A stretch of DNA of 64,000 bases, from positions 62,001 to 126,000 of the forward strand of contig JADGFI010000004.1 of the NCBI GenBank assembly GCA_016743945.1, in the 5' to 3' direction. The stretch's first letter is position 1. The number at the start of each line of letters is the position of its first letter. The translations under genes were made by a program, and so were the position numbers. The notes beneath the pieces were generated by a model. That model was given only the letters and a program-made list of their open reading frames with translations. It did no database searches and was not told the DNA's origin. Origin of the DNA: Desulfobacteraceae bacterium. Its GTDB lineage: Bacteria > Desulfobacterota > Desulfobacteria > Desulfobacterales > Desulfobacteraceae. Positions 36,001-44,747 of this stretch are shown here, in pieces.

Positions 36001-38969
36001 TTGACGATTATATCTTTTCCCTTAAAAACTATAAAGGGTTTGCAGGGGATATTGTCTGCCACAGGACCCTTCCCCCTAAGTTGCCGATTTTTGCCGATCC
36101 GGGCCTCACGCTGACCCATGATTTAGGTCCTTTGCTTGAGGCCCTTGGGATACCTCAACTTTATATCCACCAGAAAAAAGCCATTGCCCTGATCGAAAAA
36201 GGCATTCATACGGTTATTGCCACCCCAACTGCCTCGGGCAAAAGCCTGATCTACAACCTGCCCGTGGTGGATGATTTATTGGAAAATCCAAAGTCCCGTG
36301 CGCTTTATCTCTTCCCCTTAAAAGCCCTGGCAAGGGATCAGCTGGAAACGGTCCAGCATTTGCTGGATCTGGCAGGTTCCCCCAAAATAAGATCGGGCAT
36401 ACCATCGGATATGAGATCTCCAAAGCTTACGGCTGCCGTTTATGACGGGGACATTACCGCCTATCAGAAAGCCAAAATCCGCAGGGCCCCACCCCATGTA
36501 CTGCTTTCCAATCCTGAGATGCTGCATTTGGCCATGCTGGCCCACCATCATCTTTGGGAAGATTATTTTTCACACTTAAAATATGTGGTCATAGACGAGG
36601 TTCATACCTATAGGGGGGTCATGGGGTCCAACATGGCCTGGGTCTTCCGGCGACTGTTGAGAATCTGCCGATTCTACGGCTCAGAACCTGTCTTTATTTT
36701 TTGTTCGGCCACCATTGCCAACCCCGCTTTTCTTGCCCAAAAACTTACCGGACTTGCCGTTGAAGTGGTCGCTGAACAGGGGGCTCCCACAGGACAAAAG
36801 GAGGTTCTCATGATGCGGGGCCTTGAGGGGGCGGCGCAAACTGCCATTGCCCTGATCCATTCGGCGGTTGCAAGACAGCTTCGTACCATTGTATACACCC
36901 AGTCCCGAAAAATAACCGAGCTCATTGCCATCTGGGCATCAAGGAGAGCCAAGGGGTTTGCCGACAAAATCTGCGCCTATCGGGCGGGGTTTCTACCCGA
37001 GGAACGTAGGAATATTGAAAAAAGACTTGCCTCGGGCGATCTTTTGGCCGTGGTGTCCACCTCAGCTTTGGAGTTGGGAATTGATATTGGTAATTTGGAT
37101 TTGTGTGTTCTGGTAGGATATCCGGGCACCATCATGTCCACCTGGCAGCGGGCAGGCAGGGTTGGGCGGGACGGCAAACCTTCCGCCATGATCCTCATTG
37201 CCCATGAAGATGCCCTGGATCAGTATTTTATCAACCACCCGGACATCTTTTTTAACATGCCCCCGGAAAAAGCCATTATTAATCCGGACAACCCCATTAT
37301 CTTAAAACAGCACCTGGTCTGTGCCGCTGCTGAGTTGAGCCTCAAACAGGGGGAACCCTTCCTGGAAGATGCGCAGATTCAAAAAGCCGTCACTGCTTTG
37401 GAATACAAGGGAAAATTGCTTCGAAGCCGGGAAGGCGGGATCTGGTACTCTGCCCGAAAATCCCCCCACAGGGAGGTCAGCCTTCGGGGAACAGGGAATA
37501 CCATTCCAATTTTTTTGGAAGATACCCAACAAAATATCGGGGATATTGACAAACACAGGTCCTATTTTGAAACCCATGAAGGGGCGGTTTATCTTCATGG
37601 AGGCAAATCCTATACGATCACGGCGTTTGACCATGAAAAAGGGGTGGTTACGGCACGTCAACGAGACCTGCCCTATTATACCCGGGCAAGATCCTCCAAA
37701 TCCACCACCATTATCCAGCAACTGGACAGCTGTATGGTCCATGGAACCAGAATTGGGTATGGTCTTCTTCGGATCACAGAACAGGTGACAGGGTATGAGC
37801 GAAAACTTACCGCCACCCAGAAATCCATTGGGATTGTTCCCCTGGAGTTGCCGAAACTTGCTTTTGAAACCCAGGGAATCTGGATCGAAATCCCGGATAA
37901 GATAAGGGATAAAATTGAGTCAGACCGGCTCCATTTCATGGGGGGGATCCATGCAATGGAACATGCAGCCATCGGTATCATGCCCCTTTTGGTGATGACG
38001 GATAGAAACGATCTGGGAGGGATTTCCACTCCCTTTCATCCCCAGACGGGCCATGCTGCCGTCTTTATTTATGATGGTATTCCCGGCGGCCTTGGGTTGT
38101 CAAAACAGGCCTTTGACAAAGCCGAAATTTTGTTAAAACAGACGCTTGCGGTTATTGCCACCTGCCCCTGCGACACCGGGTGCCCGGCCTGTGTCCATTC
38201 TCCCAAATGCGGATCCGGGAACCGGCCCATTGACAAGTCTTCTGCTAAAATTATGCTTGAAATGATCCTAACAGGCAATCTGTGTGACGCGCTTTCCCGG
38301 AAAAATCCCAAGGATGCCATCGTGTTAGACCCACATTCTTTAGAAGAAGACAGAAGGAAAAACATCAGGGAATCGGTTCCTATCCTTTCCCAAAAAAAAG
38401 ACAGAGGATCAGAACCAATGCCCCAATCAAAGCCAGATCTAAAATATGGAGTTCTGGACATTGAAACCCGGCGGTCAGCCCAGGAGGTCGGCGGGTGGAA
38501 CAAGGCCGAGCGCATGGGGGTCAGTTGTGCCGTCCTCTATGATTCAGCTTCAGATGAATTTCATACCTATCTTCAGGAGGATGTCGACTCTCTTTGCCGG
38601 CATCTGCAAAGACTGGACCTTATAATCGGCTTTAATATCGTTCGCTTCGATTATAAGGTGTTATCCGGCCTGTCCTCCTTTGATTTTCATGGTCTGCCCA
38701 CCCTTGATCTTCTCATGAAGGTCCATGAAATACTGGGGTATCGGCTCTCCCTGGATCACCTTGCCCAACAGAGCCTGGGGTGCAAAAAAAGTGCAGACGG
38801 CCTCATGGCCCTTGAATGGTGGAAACAGGGCAAAATGGAAAAAATCATTGAATATTGCACCCAGGATGTCAGGGTCACCCGGGACCTGTATCGGTTCGGC
38901 CATGAGAATCATTTTCTTTTATTTGAAAATAAGGCCCAACACCAGGTAAGGATTCCAGTTCCATGGTAG
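35997..38969 (+). CDS. MrfA-like DEAD/DEAH helicase fused to an MrfB-like exonuclease domain
   Basis: This 990-residue fusion begins with a superfamily 2 helicase: Walker A ATPTASGKSLIYNLP (GKS at 81-83), DEVH box VIDEVHTYRG near 200, FCSATIANP, and motif VI QRAGRVGRDG. A DUF1998 region follows with the cysteine cluster CPCDTGCPACVHSPKCGSGN near residue 722, as in B. subtilis MrfA (YprA). After a charged linker (about 770-810), residues 815-990 form an RNase H-like exonuclease: LDIETRRS, GFNIVRFDYKVL, and YCTQDVRVTRDLY, matching the DEDDy pattern of MrfB (YprB). In Bacillus these two separate proteins repair mitomycin damage. The start is GTG, overlapping the arginase stop. Confidence 0.88.
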   Translation: MIDDYIFSLKNYKGFAGDIVCHRTLPPKLPIFADPGLTLTHDLGPLLEALGIPQLYIHQKKAIALIEKGIHTVIATPTASGKSLIYNLPVVDDLLENPKSRALYLFPLKALARDQLETVQHLLDLAGSPKIRSGIPSDMRSPKLTAAVYDGDITAYQKAKIRRAPPHVLLSNPEMLHLAMLAHHHLWEDYFSHLKYVVIDEVHTYRGVMGSNMAWVFRRLLRICRFYGSEPVFIFCSATIANPAFLAQKLTGLAVEVVAEQGAPTGQKEVLMMRGLEGAAQTAIALIHSAVARQLRTIVYTQSRKITELIAIWASRRAKGFADKICAYRAGFLPEERRNIEKRLASGDLLAVVSTSALELGIDIGNLDLCVLVGYPGTIMSTWQRAGRVGRDGKPSAMILIAHEDALDQYFINHPDIFFNMPPEKAIINPDNPIILKQHLVCAAAELSLKQGEPFLEDAQIQKAVTALEYKGKLLRSREGGIWYSARKSPHREVSLRGTGNTIPIFLEDTQQNIGDIDKHRSYFETHEGAVYLHGGKSYTITAFDHEKGVVTARQRDLPYYTRARSSKSTTIIQQLDSCMVHGTRIGYGLLRITEQVTGYERKLTATQKSIGIVPLELPKLAFETQGIWIEIPDKIRDKIESDRLHFMGGIHAMEHAAIGIMPLLVMTDRNDLGGISTPFHPQTGHAAVFIYDGIPGGLGLSKQAFDKAEILLKQTLAVIATCPCDTGCPACVHSPKCGSGNRPIDKSSAKIMLEMILTGNLCDALSRKNPKDAIVLDPHSLEEDRRKNIRESVPILSQKKDRGSEPMPQSKPDLKYGVLDIETRRSAQEVGGWNKAERMGVSCAVLYDSASDEFHTYLQEDVDSLCRHLQRLDLIIGFNIVRFDYKVLSGLSSFDFHGLPTLDLLMKVHEILGYRLSLDHLAQQSLGCKKSADGLMALEWWKQGKMEKIIEYCTQDVRVTRDLYRFGHENHFLLFENKAQHQVRIPVPW

Positions 38970-39058
38970 GCAGATAAAGATCTTGCCTTTTCCCAAGGTA
39001 TCCGTTAGTAAATATGATCCAAATTCTGATTTACTTTAAACCACCCTTGGGAGGTCGG

Positions 39059-39517
39059 ATGAACAAGTTATTATTCCTAGTAGTTACAGCCATCATCGGT
39101 TTGACAACTGCCAACCCTCTAATGGCAGCGGAAAAAATCTATGTGGGGTCGGAGAGCTGCAAAGCGTGCCATGAGCAGCAGCATCATAATTTTATGACAT
39201 TTTCGAAAAAAGCCCACTCCTTTGACAGCATAAAGAAAATGAAGAAAAAACTGTCTCCCGAGGAATACAAAACCTGCTTTGAATGCCATACCACAGGCTA
39301 CGGTAAAAAAGGCGGATTTGTTTCCGAATCCCAAACCCCTGAGCTCAGGAATCCAGGATGTGAATCATGCCATGGACCGGGCAGCCTTCATTCAGAGTCC
39401 GAAGATTCCGATGATATTATCCGGGAAGTCACCCTGGAAAATTGCAACACCTGCCACAGTGAAGACAGGATCGACGCCTTTGATTTTAAACCGCTCCTAT
39501 ACGGCGGTGCCCATTGA
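39059..39517 (+). CDS. Periplasmic tetrahaem c-type cytochrome (c554-like)
   Basis: This 152-residue protein has a signal peptide (MNKLLFLVVTAIIGLTTANP) and four CxxCH haem sites (CKACH, CFECH, CESCH, CNTCH). The arrangement VGSESCKACHEQQHHNFM ... CFECHTTGYG ... GCESCHGPGS resembles the cytochrome c554/NrfB-like family. It probably shuttles electrons in the periplasm. GGGAGGTC precedes ATG 39059. Only 18 bp separate it from the chemoreceptor gene, which itself carries a CxxCH motif, so a role in redox sensing is plausible. Confidence 0.88.
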   Translation: MNKLLFLVVTAIIGLTTANPLMAAEKIYVGSESCKACHEQQHHNFMTFSKKAHSFDSIKKMKKKLSPEEYKTCFECHTTGYGKKGGFVSESQTPELRNPGCESCHGPGSLHSESEDSDDIIREVTLENCNTCHSEDRIDAFDFKPLLYGGAH

Positions 39518-39535
39518 TTCTTTTGGAGGAAATTT

Positions 39536-41215
39536 ATGTTTAAAAATATGTTTAAATTTATAAACAGACGGTTATGGCTGCGGATACTGATTCCGGTTTC
39601 CCTGAGTGTGATTTTTGTGATGGTTTTAACCATTTGGTTCAATATTTCATTTCAAAACAGGCTGGGAACCGACCAGCTTACGACACAAAATAAGATCATG
39701 GCCCAGGCCGTTGAAGGGGGAATGTTTGATGCCCTTGCCATTGGCGATAATGATACGGTCAGAACCCAGTTTAAGCGGCTCAACGAAAAAATTACAGGAT
39801 TTAAAGTCTTTGTTTACGATTTTAACGGAATTATTTCCTTTAGTTCCGATATTGATTCCGTGGGAAAACCCGTCAAGAATTATTTGGAAGAAGAATCTGA
39901 TCTGGACCTTGCTGCCATGCTGGAAACCGGCATGGCTTCCAATGCGTCTTTCCAAGTGACCCTGGACAAGGAGGTCTATACCATGGAAAATGATCCCATC
40001 CTCAACCAGTCCAGGTGTTTCCATTGCCATGGCCCCAACAGAAAAATATTGGGGGGGATTTCCGTATTTTCCTCCATGACATCCATGAACAAGAGCATTC
40101 ACCGAGGGAGAAATACCAGTATCCTCATTGGTTTTGCGGGCCTTTGTGCGATTATCCTTTGCGTCTGGATGTTTTTTCATTTTCTGGTAAACAAAAAGGT
40201 CCGCCTGGTCCTGGACGCCACCAGCCGGATGCGGGAAAAGGATTTTACCCATGAATATGAAATCGCCCAGGGGGATGAAGTCAATCATATCCTTTCCAGA
40301 ATAAACCTGGTCACCCAGGAACTTCGCCAGACCATTATGCAGATTGTGGAGAATTCGGGTACCATTTCTTCTTCAGCAAATCAGTTGAGTGGGATAGCCA
40401 CTGATTTGAATGGTTCCAGCCGGAAAGCCTCTGAAATGACCAGCAATGTATCGGCGGCAGCCAAAGAAATGAGTGTGGGCAACCAGTCCATTGCATCTGC
40501 CATGGAAGATGCCACACAATCGTTGAACGTCATTGCTGCTTCAGTGGATGAAATGAGCACCACCGTCAATGAGATTGCCAGGGGATCTGCCGAGTCAAAA
40601 AAGATAACCGACCAGGTGGTGGGTGACTTTGACAGCATTTTTGCAGCAGTTGAAGAATTGGGATCCAGGGCCAATGATGTGGACGAGGTTACGGACCAGA
40701 TTCGGTCCATTTCAGAACAGGTCTCCATGCTGGCCCTCAATGCAAAGATTGAAGCGGCACGGGCAGGGGAGGCAGGCAAAGGCTTTGCCGTTGTCGCCCA
40801 TGAGATTACCGATCTGGCAGCTGATACCAGTCAGTCCACCGTTGAAGCCGCTGAAAAACTGGCCTGGATCAAGACCACCTCCAGAGAATTGACTGAAAAA
40901 GTGGCAGGACTTGCCGGCCTTGTTAAAAATTCAGATGAGGCCATTTCAAGCATTGCCGCCGCAGTGGAGGAACAGAACGTCACCACCATTGAAATTGCAA
41001 AAAGTATCAATGGGGTGTCAGGACAAATTTCCCAGGTGAATGACAGTGTGAACCGGGGTGCCCAGGTGGCAACCGAGATTGCTCTGGATATCACAAAGGT
41101 TCAGGATGTCACCGTCCAGGTCCAGGAGAATTCCAGCACCCTCAATGAGAATGCATCGGCATTGAGTCAGTTGGCCGAAAGGTTTTTGGCGTTAATGAAG
41201 CAATTTAAGGTATAA
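39536..41215 (+). CDS. Methyl-accepting chemotaxis protein with a periplasmic c-haem site
   Basis: This 559-residue receptor has a TM helix at about 15-38, a periplasmic sensor domain (40-195), a second TM (about 198-220), a HAMP region and a cytoplasmic signalling domain whose hairpin tip contains [20 protein letters not shown]. The sensor contains [14 protein letters not shown] near residue 162, a CxxCH c-type haem site, as in the DcrA-type receptors of sulfate reducers. It probably senses oxygen or redox state. AGGAGG-like sequence (GGAGG) precedes the start. It is in an operon with the tetrahaem cytochrome. No CheW-binding pentapeptide (NWETF type) is seen at the C-terminus. Confidence 0.92.
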   Translation: MFKNMFKFINRRLWLRILIPVSLSVIFVMVLTIWFNISFQNRLGTDQLTTQNKIMAQAVEGGMFDALAIGDNDTVRTQFKRLNEKITGFKVFVYDFNGIISFSSDIDSVGKPVKNYLEEESDLDLAAMLETGMASNASFQVTLDKEVYTMENDPILNQSRCFHCHGPNRKILGGISVFSSMTSMNKSIHRGRNTSILIGFAGLCAIILCVWMFFHFLVNKKVRLVLDATSRMREKDFTHEYEIAQGDEVNHILSRINLVTQELRQTIMQIVENSGTISSSANQLSGIATDLNGSSRKASEMTSNVSAAAKEMSVGNQSIASAMEDATQSLNVIAASVDEMSTTVNEIARGSAESKKITDQVVGDFDSIFAAVEELGSRANDVDEVTDQIRSISEQVSMLALNAKIEAARAGEAGKGFAVVAHEITDLAADTSQSTVEAAEKLAWIKTTSRELTEKVAGLAGLVKNSDEAISSIAAAVEEQNVTTIEIAKSINGVSGQISQVNDSVNRGAQVATEIALDITKVQDVTVQVQENSSTLNENASALSQLAERFLALMKQFKV

Positions 41216-41240
41216 TTGTTTTTAAATTATAAATATTAAT

Positions 41241-41278
41241 CAAGGGTCTCAAAAAAATATTAGAGACCCTTGTAAAAT
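41241..41278. terminator. Bidirectional intrinsic terminator between the chemoreceptor and P460-like genes
   Basis: A perfect 10-bp stem, CAAGGGTCTC with GAGACCCTTG, surrounds a 12-base loop with an A7 run. It lies 25 bases after the chemoreceptor stop and 13 bases before the convergent P460-like gene end, with AT-rich flanks on both sides. Confidence 0.75.
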
Positions 41279-41285
41279 TGTTTAA

Positions 41286-41852
41286 CTAATCAAGGTGTGA
41301 TGCCGTATTATTAAATAAATAATCGCCACCATCTGCATCAACATGACATGCGATACAACCCGCATCCATTCCTTTTGCAACCCTTCCCGCCAACGCCATT
41401 CCCTTCGGGTTCGTGTGCAGGGTGCCATCAGGTTTATATTTTACCCAGAACCAATCCTTATTATCTGGATCATATCCTTTTTCCCTTTTAAACATAACGG
41501 TAATCGCTTTTAAATAAGCGGCCGGTTCATTAACGACCTTAGACCTTGTCATCCCGTCGCCCATGTAATTAGCCTTTACATAAACTATATCATTATGATC
41601 GTTCACTTCAATTTTCGTTGAGAGTTGTTCAAGAATTACACCATGGGGTTCCATCCCATCATATGGAACAGATCGAATAATTCCTGGTCCAACTAATTTT
41701 TCTTTCACAAGTACATCCCATAATTTCTGAGAATATGAAACATCGATTTTGGATCCAAATGGCGGACCCTCTTGTTTCATAGCAGTAGTTTTTTTCATAC
41801 AAGCCGTAAAACCAATTGTGCAAATTAAAATAACCAATGATAAAATCATCAT
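41286..41852 (-). CDS. Cytochrome P460-like haem lipoprotein
   Basis: The 188 residues counted from ATG 41852 carry a lipobox ending IGFTAC, so it is probably a lipid-anchored periplasmic protein. The C-terminal part, DWFWVKYKPDGTLHTNPKG ... GMDAGCIACHVDADGGDYLF, resembles cytochrome P460 with one CxxCH c-haem site. The reaction is unknown; in nitrifiers P460 oxidises hydroxylamine. The start is odd: AAGGAGG lies 19 bases before this ATG but 7 bases before an in-frame ATA (41864-41862). Starting there would add the residues KKR that a signal peptide needs. Confidence 0.75.
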   Translation of the reverse strand: MMILSLVILICTIGFTACMKKTTAMKQEGPPFGSKIDVSYSQKLWDVLVKEKLVGPGIIRSVPYDGMEPHGVILEQLSTKIEVNDHNDIVYVKANYMGDGMTRSKVVNEPAAYLKAITVMFKREKGYDPDNKDWFWVKYKPDGTLHTNPKGMALAGRVAKGMDAGCIACHVDADGGDYLFNNTASHLD

Positions 41853-41876
41853 TCGTTTTTTTATTTTTTTTCCTCC

Positions 41877-42357
41877 TTATTTATTGCGAAGATTGGGGCT
41901 AATATCCCACCCCTTGGGGGGCGGTTAAGCTTGATATACCAGCCGATATCGATGGGAATGGCTTCATTAAAACAGTTTTTAAAATGGACAATTAGAAATA
42001 TTAGTAGTGGATCTTGCCAAAGCAACAGAACTGATGAGAAAAAAAAATATTTTACGAAAATGTTGATTACAAGAATTCTTTAACTACAATGGCGCTAATT
42101 TATCACAAAATATGCCACACAACAAACACATTTTCAGATTTTTCTAACGATTCTACAGGGGAACTTGTAAATTTCTTGGCCTGTATAGAATCAATTGCCG
42201 GTATATTAGCCGAAACGGGTATACATTTTAAATGGAGAAACAGATATTTACTATTTTTTATATCTGGAAGTTTTTTTTGCAATTATCATCACTTAGATGT
42301 TTGCAATCTACCCGCACAGGTCGAAAAATCATGGGGTAAAAATTAGTAAAGAATCTA
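41877..42357. other. Intergenic region between the P460-like gene and the Tad leader
   Basis: About 480 bases, AT-rich except for one GC-rich inverted segment near 41910-41925 (CCACCCC and GGGGCGG). An 85-codon frame at 42089-42346 has no ribosome site and no recognisable product. Divergent promoters for the P460-like gene and the Tad transcript should lie here. Confidence 0.4.
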
Positions 42358-42389
42358 TTGACTAGTAGATGCCGTTCTGTTACTTATAT
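42358..42389 (+). promoter_or_regulatory. Candidate promoter of the Tad pilus transcript
   Basis: TTGACT (42358-42363), a 17-base spacer and TACTTA, or TTATAT slightly downstream, lie directly before the cobalamin riboswitch. It was judged by eye only. Confidence 0.4.
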
Positions 42390-42394
42390 TTCAG

Positions 42395-42640
42395 CTAGGA
42401 GCTTGTAATGAGCTTAATAGGGAACTTCGTGAAAATCGGAGACAGGCCCGCTGCTGTAATCCTGCTTTTTTTTTACTATAAAAAAAGAGAACTTTTTGAG
42501 TAGTTTAATACCACTGTTTTTCTTATGAAGGATGGGAAGGTCGCTCAAAGAGAGGAAAGTCAGAAAACCTACCTGGTCAAAGGCATTATCTTCGTGGACC
42601 AAAGATTATTTGTCGGACAGACTCTGTGGATAAAAACGGG
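42395..42640 (+). ncRNA. Cobalamin riboswitch upstream of flp
   Basis: Conserved elements of the B12 (RF00174-type) aptamer occur in order: AATAGGGAA (42416-42424), GTGAAAATC, CAGGCCCGCTGCTGTAAT (core), CCACTG (42511), GATGGGAAGG (42531-42540), and the B12 box AAGTCAGAAAACCTACCTGG (42557-42576). Downstream sequence GTGGATAAAAACGGGA is nearly shared with the second riboswitch of this window. A terminator follows immediately. The next gene is the Flp pilin, so cobalamin should repress the Tad operon. Exact ends are approximate. Confidence 0.9.
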
Positions 42641-42687
42641 AAATCCTTAGATCATTTTTTTTGGTCTTGGGATTTTTTAGTTTTTAA
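42641..42687 (+). terminator. Riboswitch-controlled terminator before flp
   Basis: AAATCCTTAGATCA pairs with TGGTCTTGGGATTT (a two-base interior mismatch and one G-U pair) and runs into T6 and a further T5. It is the likely expression platform of the cobalamin riboswitch. A second hairpin (TTCCCGG 42694-42700 with CCGGGAA 42732-42738) lies between it and flp and is unexplained. Confidence 0.7.
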
Positions 42688-42818
42688 CAACTGTTCCCGG
42701 TAAAGGTGCCTTTTCTTTGAAACGCTACCTTCCGGGAATCACATGGAGGCTGCAAATCATTATTTTTATTCAAGAAATCCGCACGCCTCTTATCATTAAA
42801 AGAAAAGGAGGCAAAATT

Positions 42819-43010
42819 ATGCTGAATCGACTCAAAGAATTATGGTGTGATGAATCCGGCGTTTCCGCCATTGAATATGCCCTGATTGCATCGGGTATCG
42901 CCATGGCAATACTGGCAAGTATTACTGCCTTATCCGATGCGGTCAGTGTCAAATTCAATGAAATCACTACTGAACTCGGCGGGACGCCACCAGCGGCGAC
43001 GCCGAAGTAA
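42819..43010 (+). CDS. flp: Flp-type type IVb prepilin
   Basis: This 63-residue pilin precursor has a 14-residue leader (MLNRLKELWCDESG) cut after Gly14, followed by VSAIEYALIASGIAMAILAS. The Glu5-Tyr6 pair of the Flp family is present, and the tail is Pro/Ala/Thr-rich. It is the major subunit of the Tad pilus. AAGGAGG lies at good spacing before ATG 42819; the frame is open further upstream but that part has no ribosome site. It stands 130 bases after the riboswitch terminator. Confidence 0.93.
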   Translation: MLNRLKELWCDESGVSAIEYALIASGIAMAILASITALSDAVSVKFNEITTELGGTPPAATPK

Positions 43011-43026
43011 ATTTTTTTAGAAAACC

Positions 43027-43038
43027 GGGGGGGGGGGG
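43027..43038 (+). repeat. G12 homopolymer between flp and cpaA
   Basis: Twelve consecutive G lie 16 bases after the flp stop and 77 bases before cpaA. Such a tract is prone to slipped-strand length change. It could vary spacing or RNA structure and thus the flp to cpaA ratio. Confidence 0.85.
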
Positions 43039-43115
43039 AGGCAAATACGGTGAGAATCTATTTGGTATATGCGCCCTCCAGAACCATTGTTTAAGGAATA
43101 GAGATAAATATTTCC

Positions 43116-43628
43116 ATGCAATTAAATGAATCCCAAATTATCTGTTGTGCAATTTTGGCAATAGCATGTGTTACAGACCTTTGGCAGCGCAAAATTTACA
43201 ATTGCCTCACCATCCCTGCCTGTGTGACAGGTATCGTGTATCATGGCTTGAACACGGGGCTTTGGAACGGGGGATTCTTTTCCCTCAAGGGGTTTGGGGC
43301 GGGTTTTTTAATCCTGCTGATTCCCTTTATGATGGGATATGTGGGGGGCGGGGATGTGAAACTTTTTGCCGGCCTGGGGGCATGGCTTGGTATTTCAGGG
43401 GTTTTAAATCTTGCCCTCTACAGCTCCATTGCCGGGGGGATCCTGGCATTGGGCCTGATCCTTGTCGCCATGGGCCCTGCGGGGATACTCAATTTTATAT
43501 TATTTCCCAGGGGGAGGGGCCCTATTTTACCGGCCAGGGTCAGGCGGCAGGGGATTCCCTATTCTGTTCCCATGGCAGCGGGCTATGCGGTTTATATTGC
43601 AGTCGGCCCTGCCATACAGAGTTTTTAA
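43116..43628 (+). CDS. cpaA: Prepilin peptidase CpaA/TadV (A24 family)
   Basis: This 170-residue polytopic membrane aspartyl protease has two catalytic Asp residues, in CVTDLWQRKIYN (near residue 21) and GYVGGGDVKLFAGLGAW (GxGD, near residue 75). The short form without the N-methylation domain is typical of Tad systems. It cuts the leaders of Flp and of the TadE-like pseudopilins. Confidence 0.92.
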   Translation: MQLNESQIICCAILAIACVTDLWQRKIYNCLTIPACVTGIVYHGLNTGLWNGGFFSLKGFGAGFLILLIPFMMGYVGGGDVKLFAGLGAWLGISGVLNLALYSSIAGGILALGLILVAMGPAGILNFILFPRGRGPILPARVRRQGIPYSVPMAAGYAVYIAVGPAIQSF

Positions 43629-43637
43629 AGGAAAAAA

Positions 43638-44096
43638 ATGATAATGGGCATCTTGAAAAAAAATTATCCCCGGCAAAGGAAGATGAATGAAAATGGCTCT
43701 TCTTCGGTTGAGTTTGCGTTGATAGCGGGGGTTTTTTTCATGTTTTTGTTTGGAATCATTGAATACGGCTGGGTGATGACCCAGCAGCTTCTCCTCTCAC
43801 ACGCCGTGGGTGAAGGGGCCAGGGCTGCCATTACAATCCCCGTGGAAACATCGGATGCAAAATGCGAGGTTGCGGTTAGAAAAGCGGCTAAAAAAGCATT
43901 CAGTGTGGTGGGAACAATAGAGGACGGGGATATTTCTGTGGAGATCCGTGAACCCCAGCTATTCATGGGGCAAACCCTGCCCAGGAGGGTGTTTGTGGAA
44001 GTGGCTTCCTGGACCTATACGCCCCTGGTCGGGTATCTGCCTGCTTCGGCAGTGCCAAGGTCATTGAGTGCCACGGCCCTGTTTTTATTTCCATGA
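43638..44096 (+). CDS. tadE: TadE-like pseudopilin
   Basis: This 152-residue protein has a basic N-terminus and the TadE signature NGSSSVEFALIAGVFFMFLFGIIEYGW, a prepilin-like cleavage site (G then VEF) with one transmembrane helix. TadE-like pseudopilins are needed for Tad pilus assembly. AAAGGAAAAAA precedes the start; ATGA overlap couples it to the next TadE-like gene. Confidence 0.85.
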   Translation: MIMGILKKNYPRQRKMNENGSSSVEFALIAGVFFMFLFGIIEYGWVMTQQLLLSHAVGEGARAAITIPVETSDAKCEVAVRKAAKKAFSVVGTIEDGDISVEIREPQLFMGQTLPRRVFVEVASWTYTPLVGYLPASAVPRSLSATALFLFP

Positions 44097-44662
44097 CCAA
44101 AGTTGTAACCATGGGAAAAAAACAGGAGAGCCGCCAGGCCTTTAAATCCTGGTATAGGAAAACAACTGGATATAAATTGGTTAAAATAAAAAAAATTGGA
44201 ACCTCCCGAGATATTCCGGCGGGGGGATTAAAAAATATGCAAAAAAATATGTCCATGGGGCCCATGAGCCGGGAAAATATGGAAAAGGGGATGGCTGCCA
44301 TCGAGTTTGCCCTCGTCCTGCCGGTCCTTTTACTGTTTTTAATGGGCATTATCGAGTACGGGTGGTTGTTTAAAACTCAAATTGAGTTGAACAATGCAGT
44401 GTCGGCAAGTGCCTGTGCTGTTGTAAAAGAAAAGGATTCCGCTGCACCGGCAGACATTGCTGTGGCGGTTGTCTGCGAGGCCCTGGATAAGGCTGCCGAG
44501 GCATCTCGGATACAAGAATGCCTGACCGTCACAAATGATTCTGCCCCCTCAAGGGCCAGGATCACCCTTTCCCAATGGCACTATGACTCGCTGACAGGTT
44601 TTTTGCCAGAAGGTATGCTTCCCACCACACTTTCCGCAACAGCTGTAATGGCCTATCCATAA
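44093..44662 (+). CDS. Second TadE/TadF-like pseudopilin
   Basis: This protein has the signature MEKGMAAIEFALVLPVLLLFLMGIIEYGWLFKTQ, very close to the preceding TadE, suggesting tandem duplication and divergence. From ATG 44093 (ATGA overlap) it would have 189 residues with an unusually long basic leader of about 65 residues. Internal ATGs, notably 44237 after GGGGGGA, would give a normal leader. It is probably the TadF-position partner of TadE. Confidence 0.78.
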   Translation: MTKVVTMGKKQESRQAFKSWYRKTTGYKLVKIKKIGTSRDIPAGGLKNMQKNMSMGPMSRENMEKGMAAIEFALVLPVLLLFLMGIIEYGWLFKTQIELNNAVSASACAVVKEKDSAAPADIAVAVVCEALDKAAEASRIQECLTVTNDSAPSRARITLSQWHYDSLTGFLPEGMLPTTLSATAVMAYP

Positions 44663-44747
44663 AGGATGTAAACTAATAAACTAAAAAAAACAGAACAATA
44701 ATTAAGGACAAAATTTTGAATTTATCCCATATCAGGAGATTTTATCT

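Noticed and set aside
42089..42346. 85-codon open frame between the P460-like gene and the Tad leader
   Set aside because: No Shine-Dalgarno site, AT-rich non-coding-like composition and no recognisable product; it lies in the expected promoter region.
42717..42818. Upstream extension of the Flp pilin frame
   Set aside because: No ribosome site; the AAGGAGG before ATG 42819 and the normal 14-residue prepilin leader fix the start.
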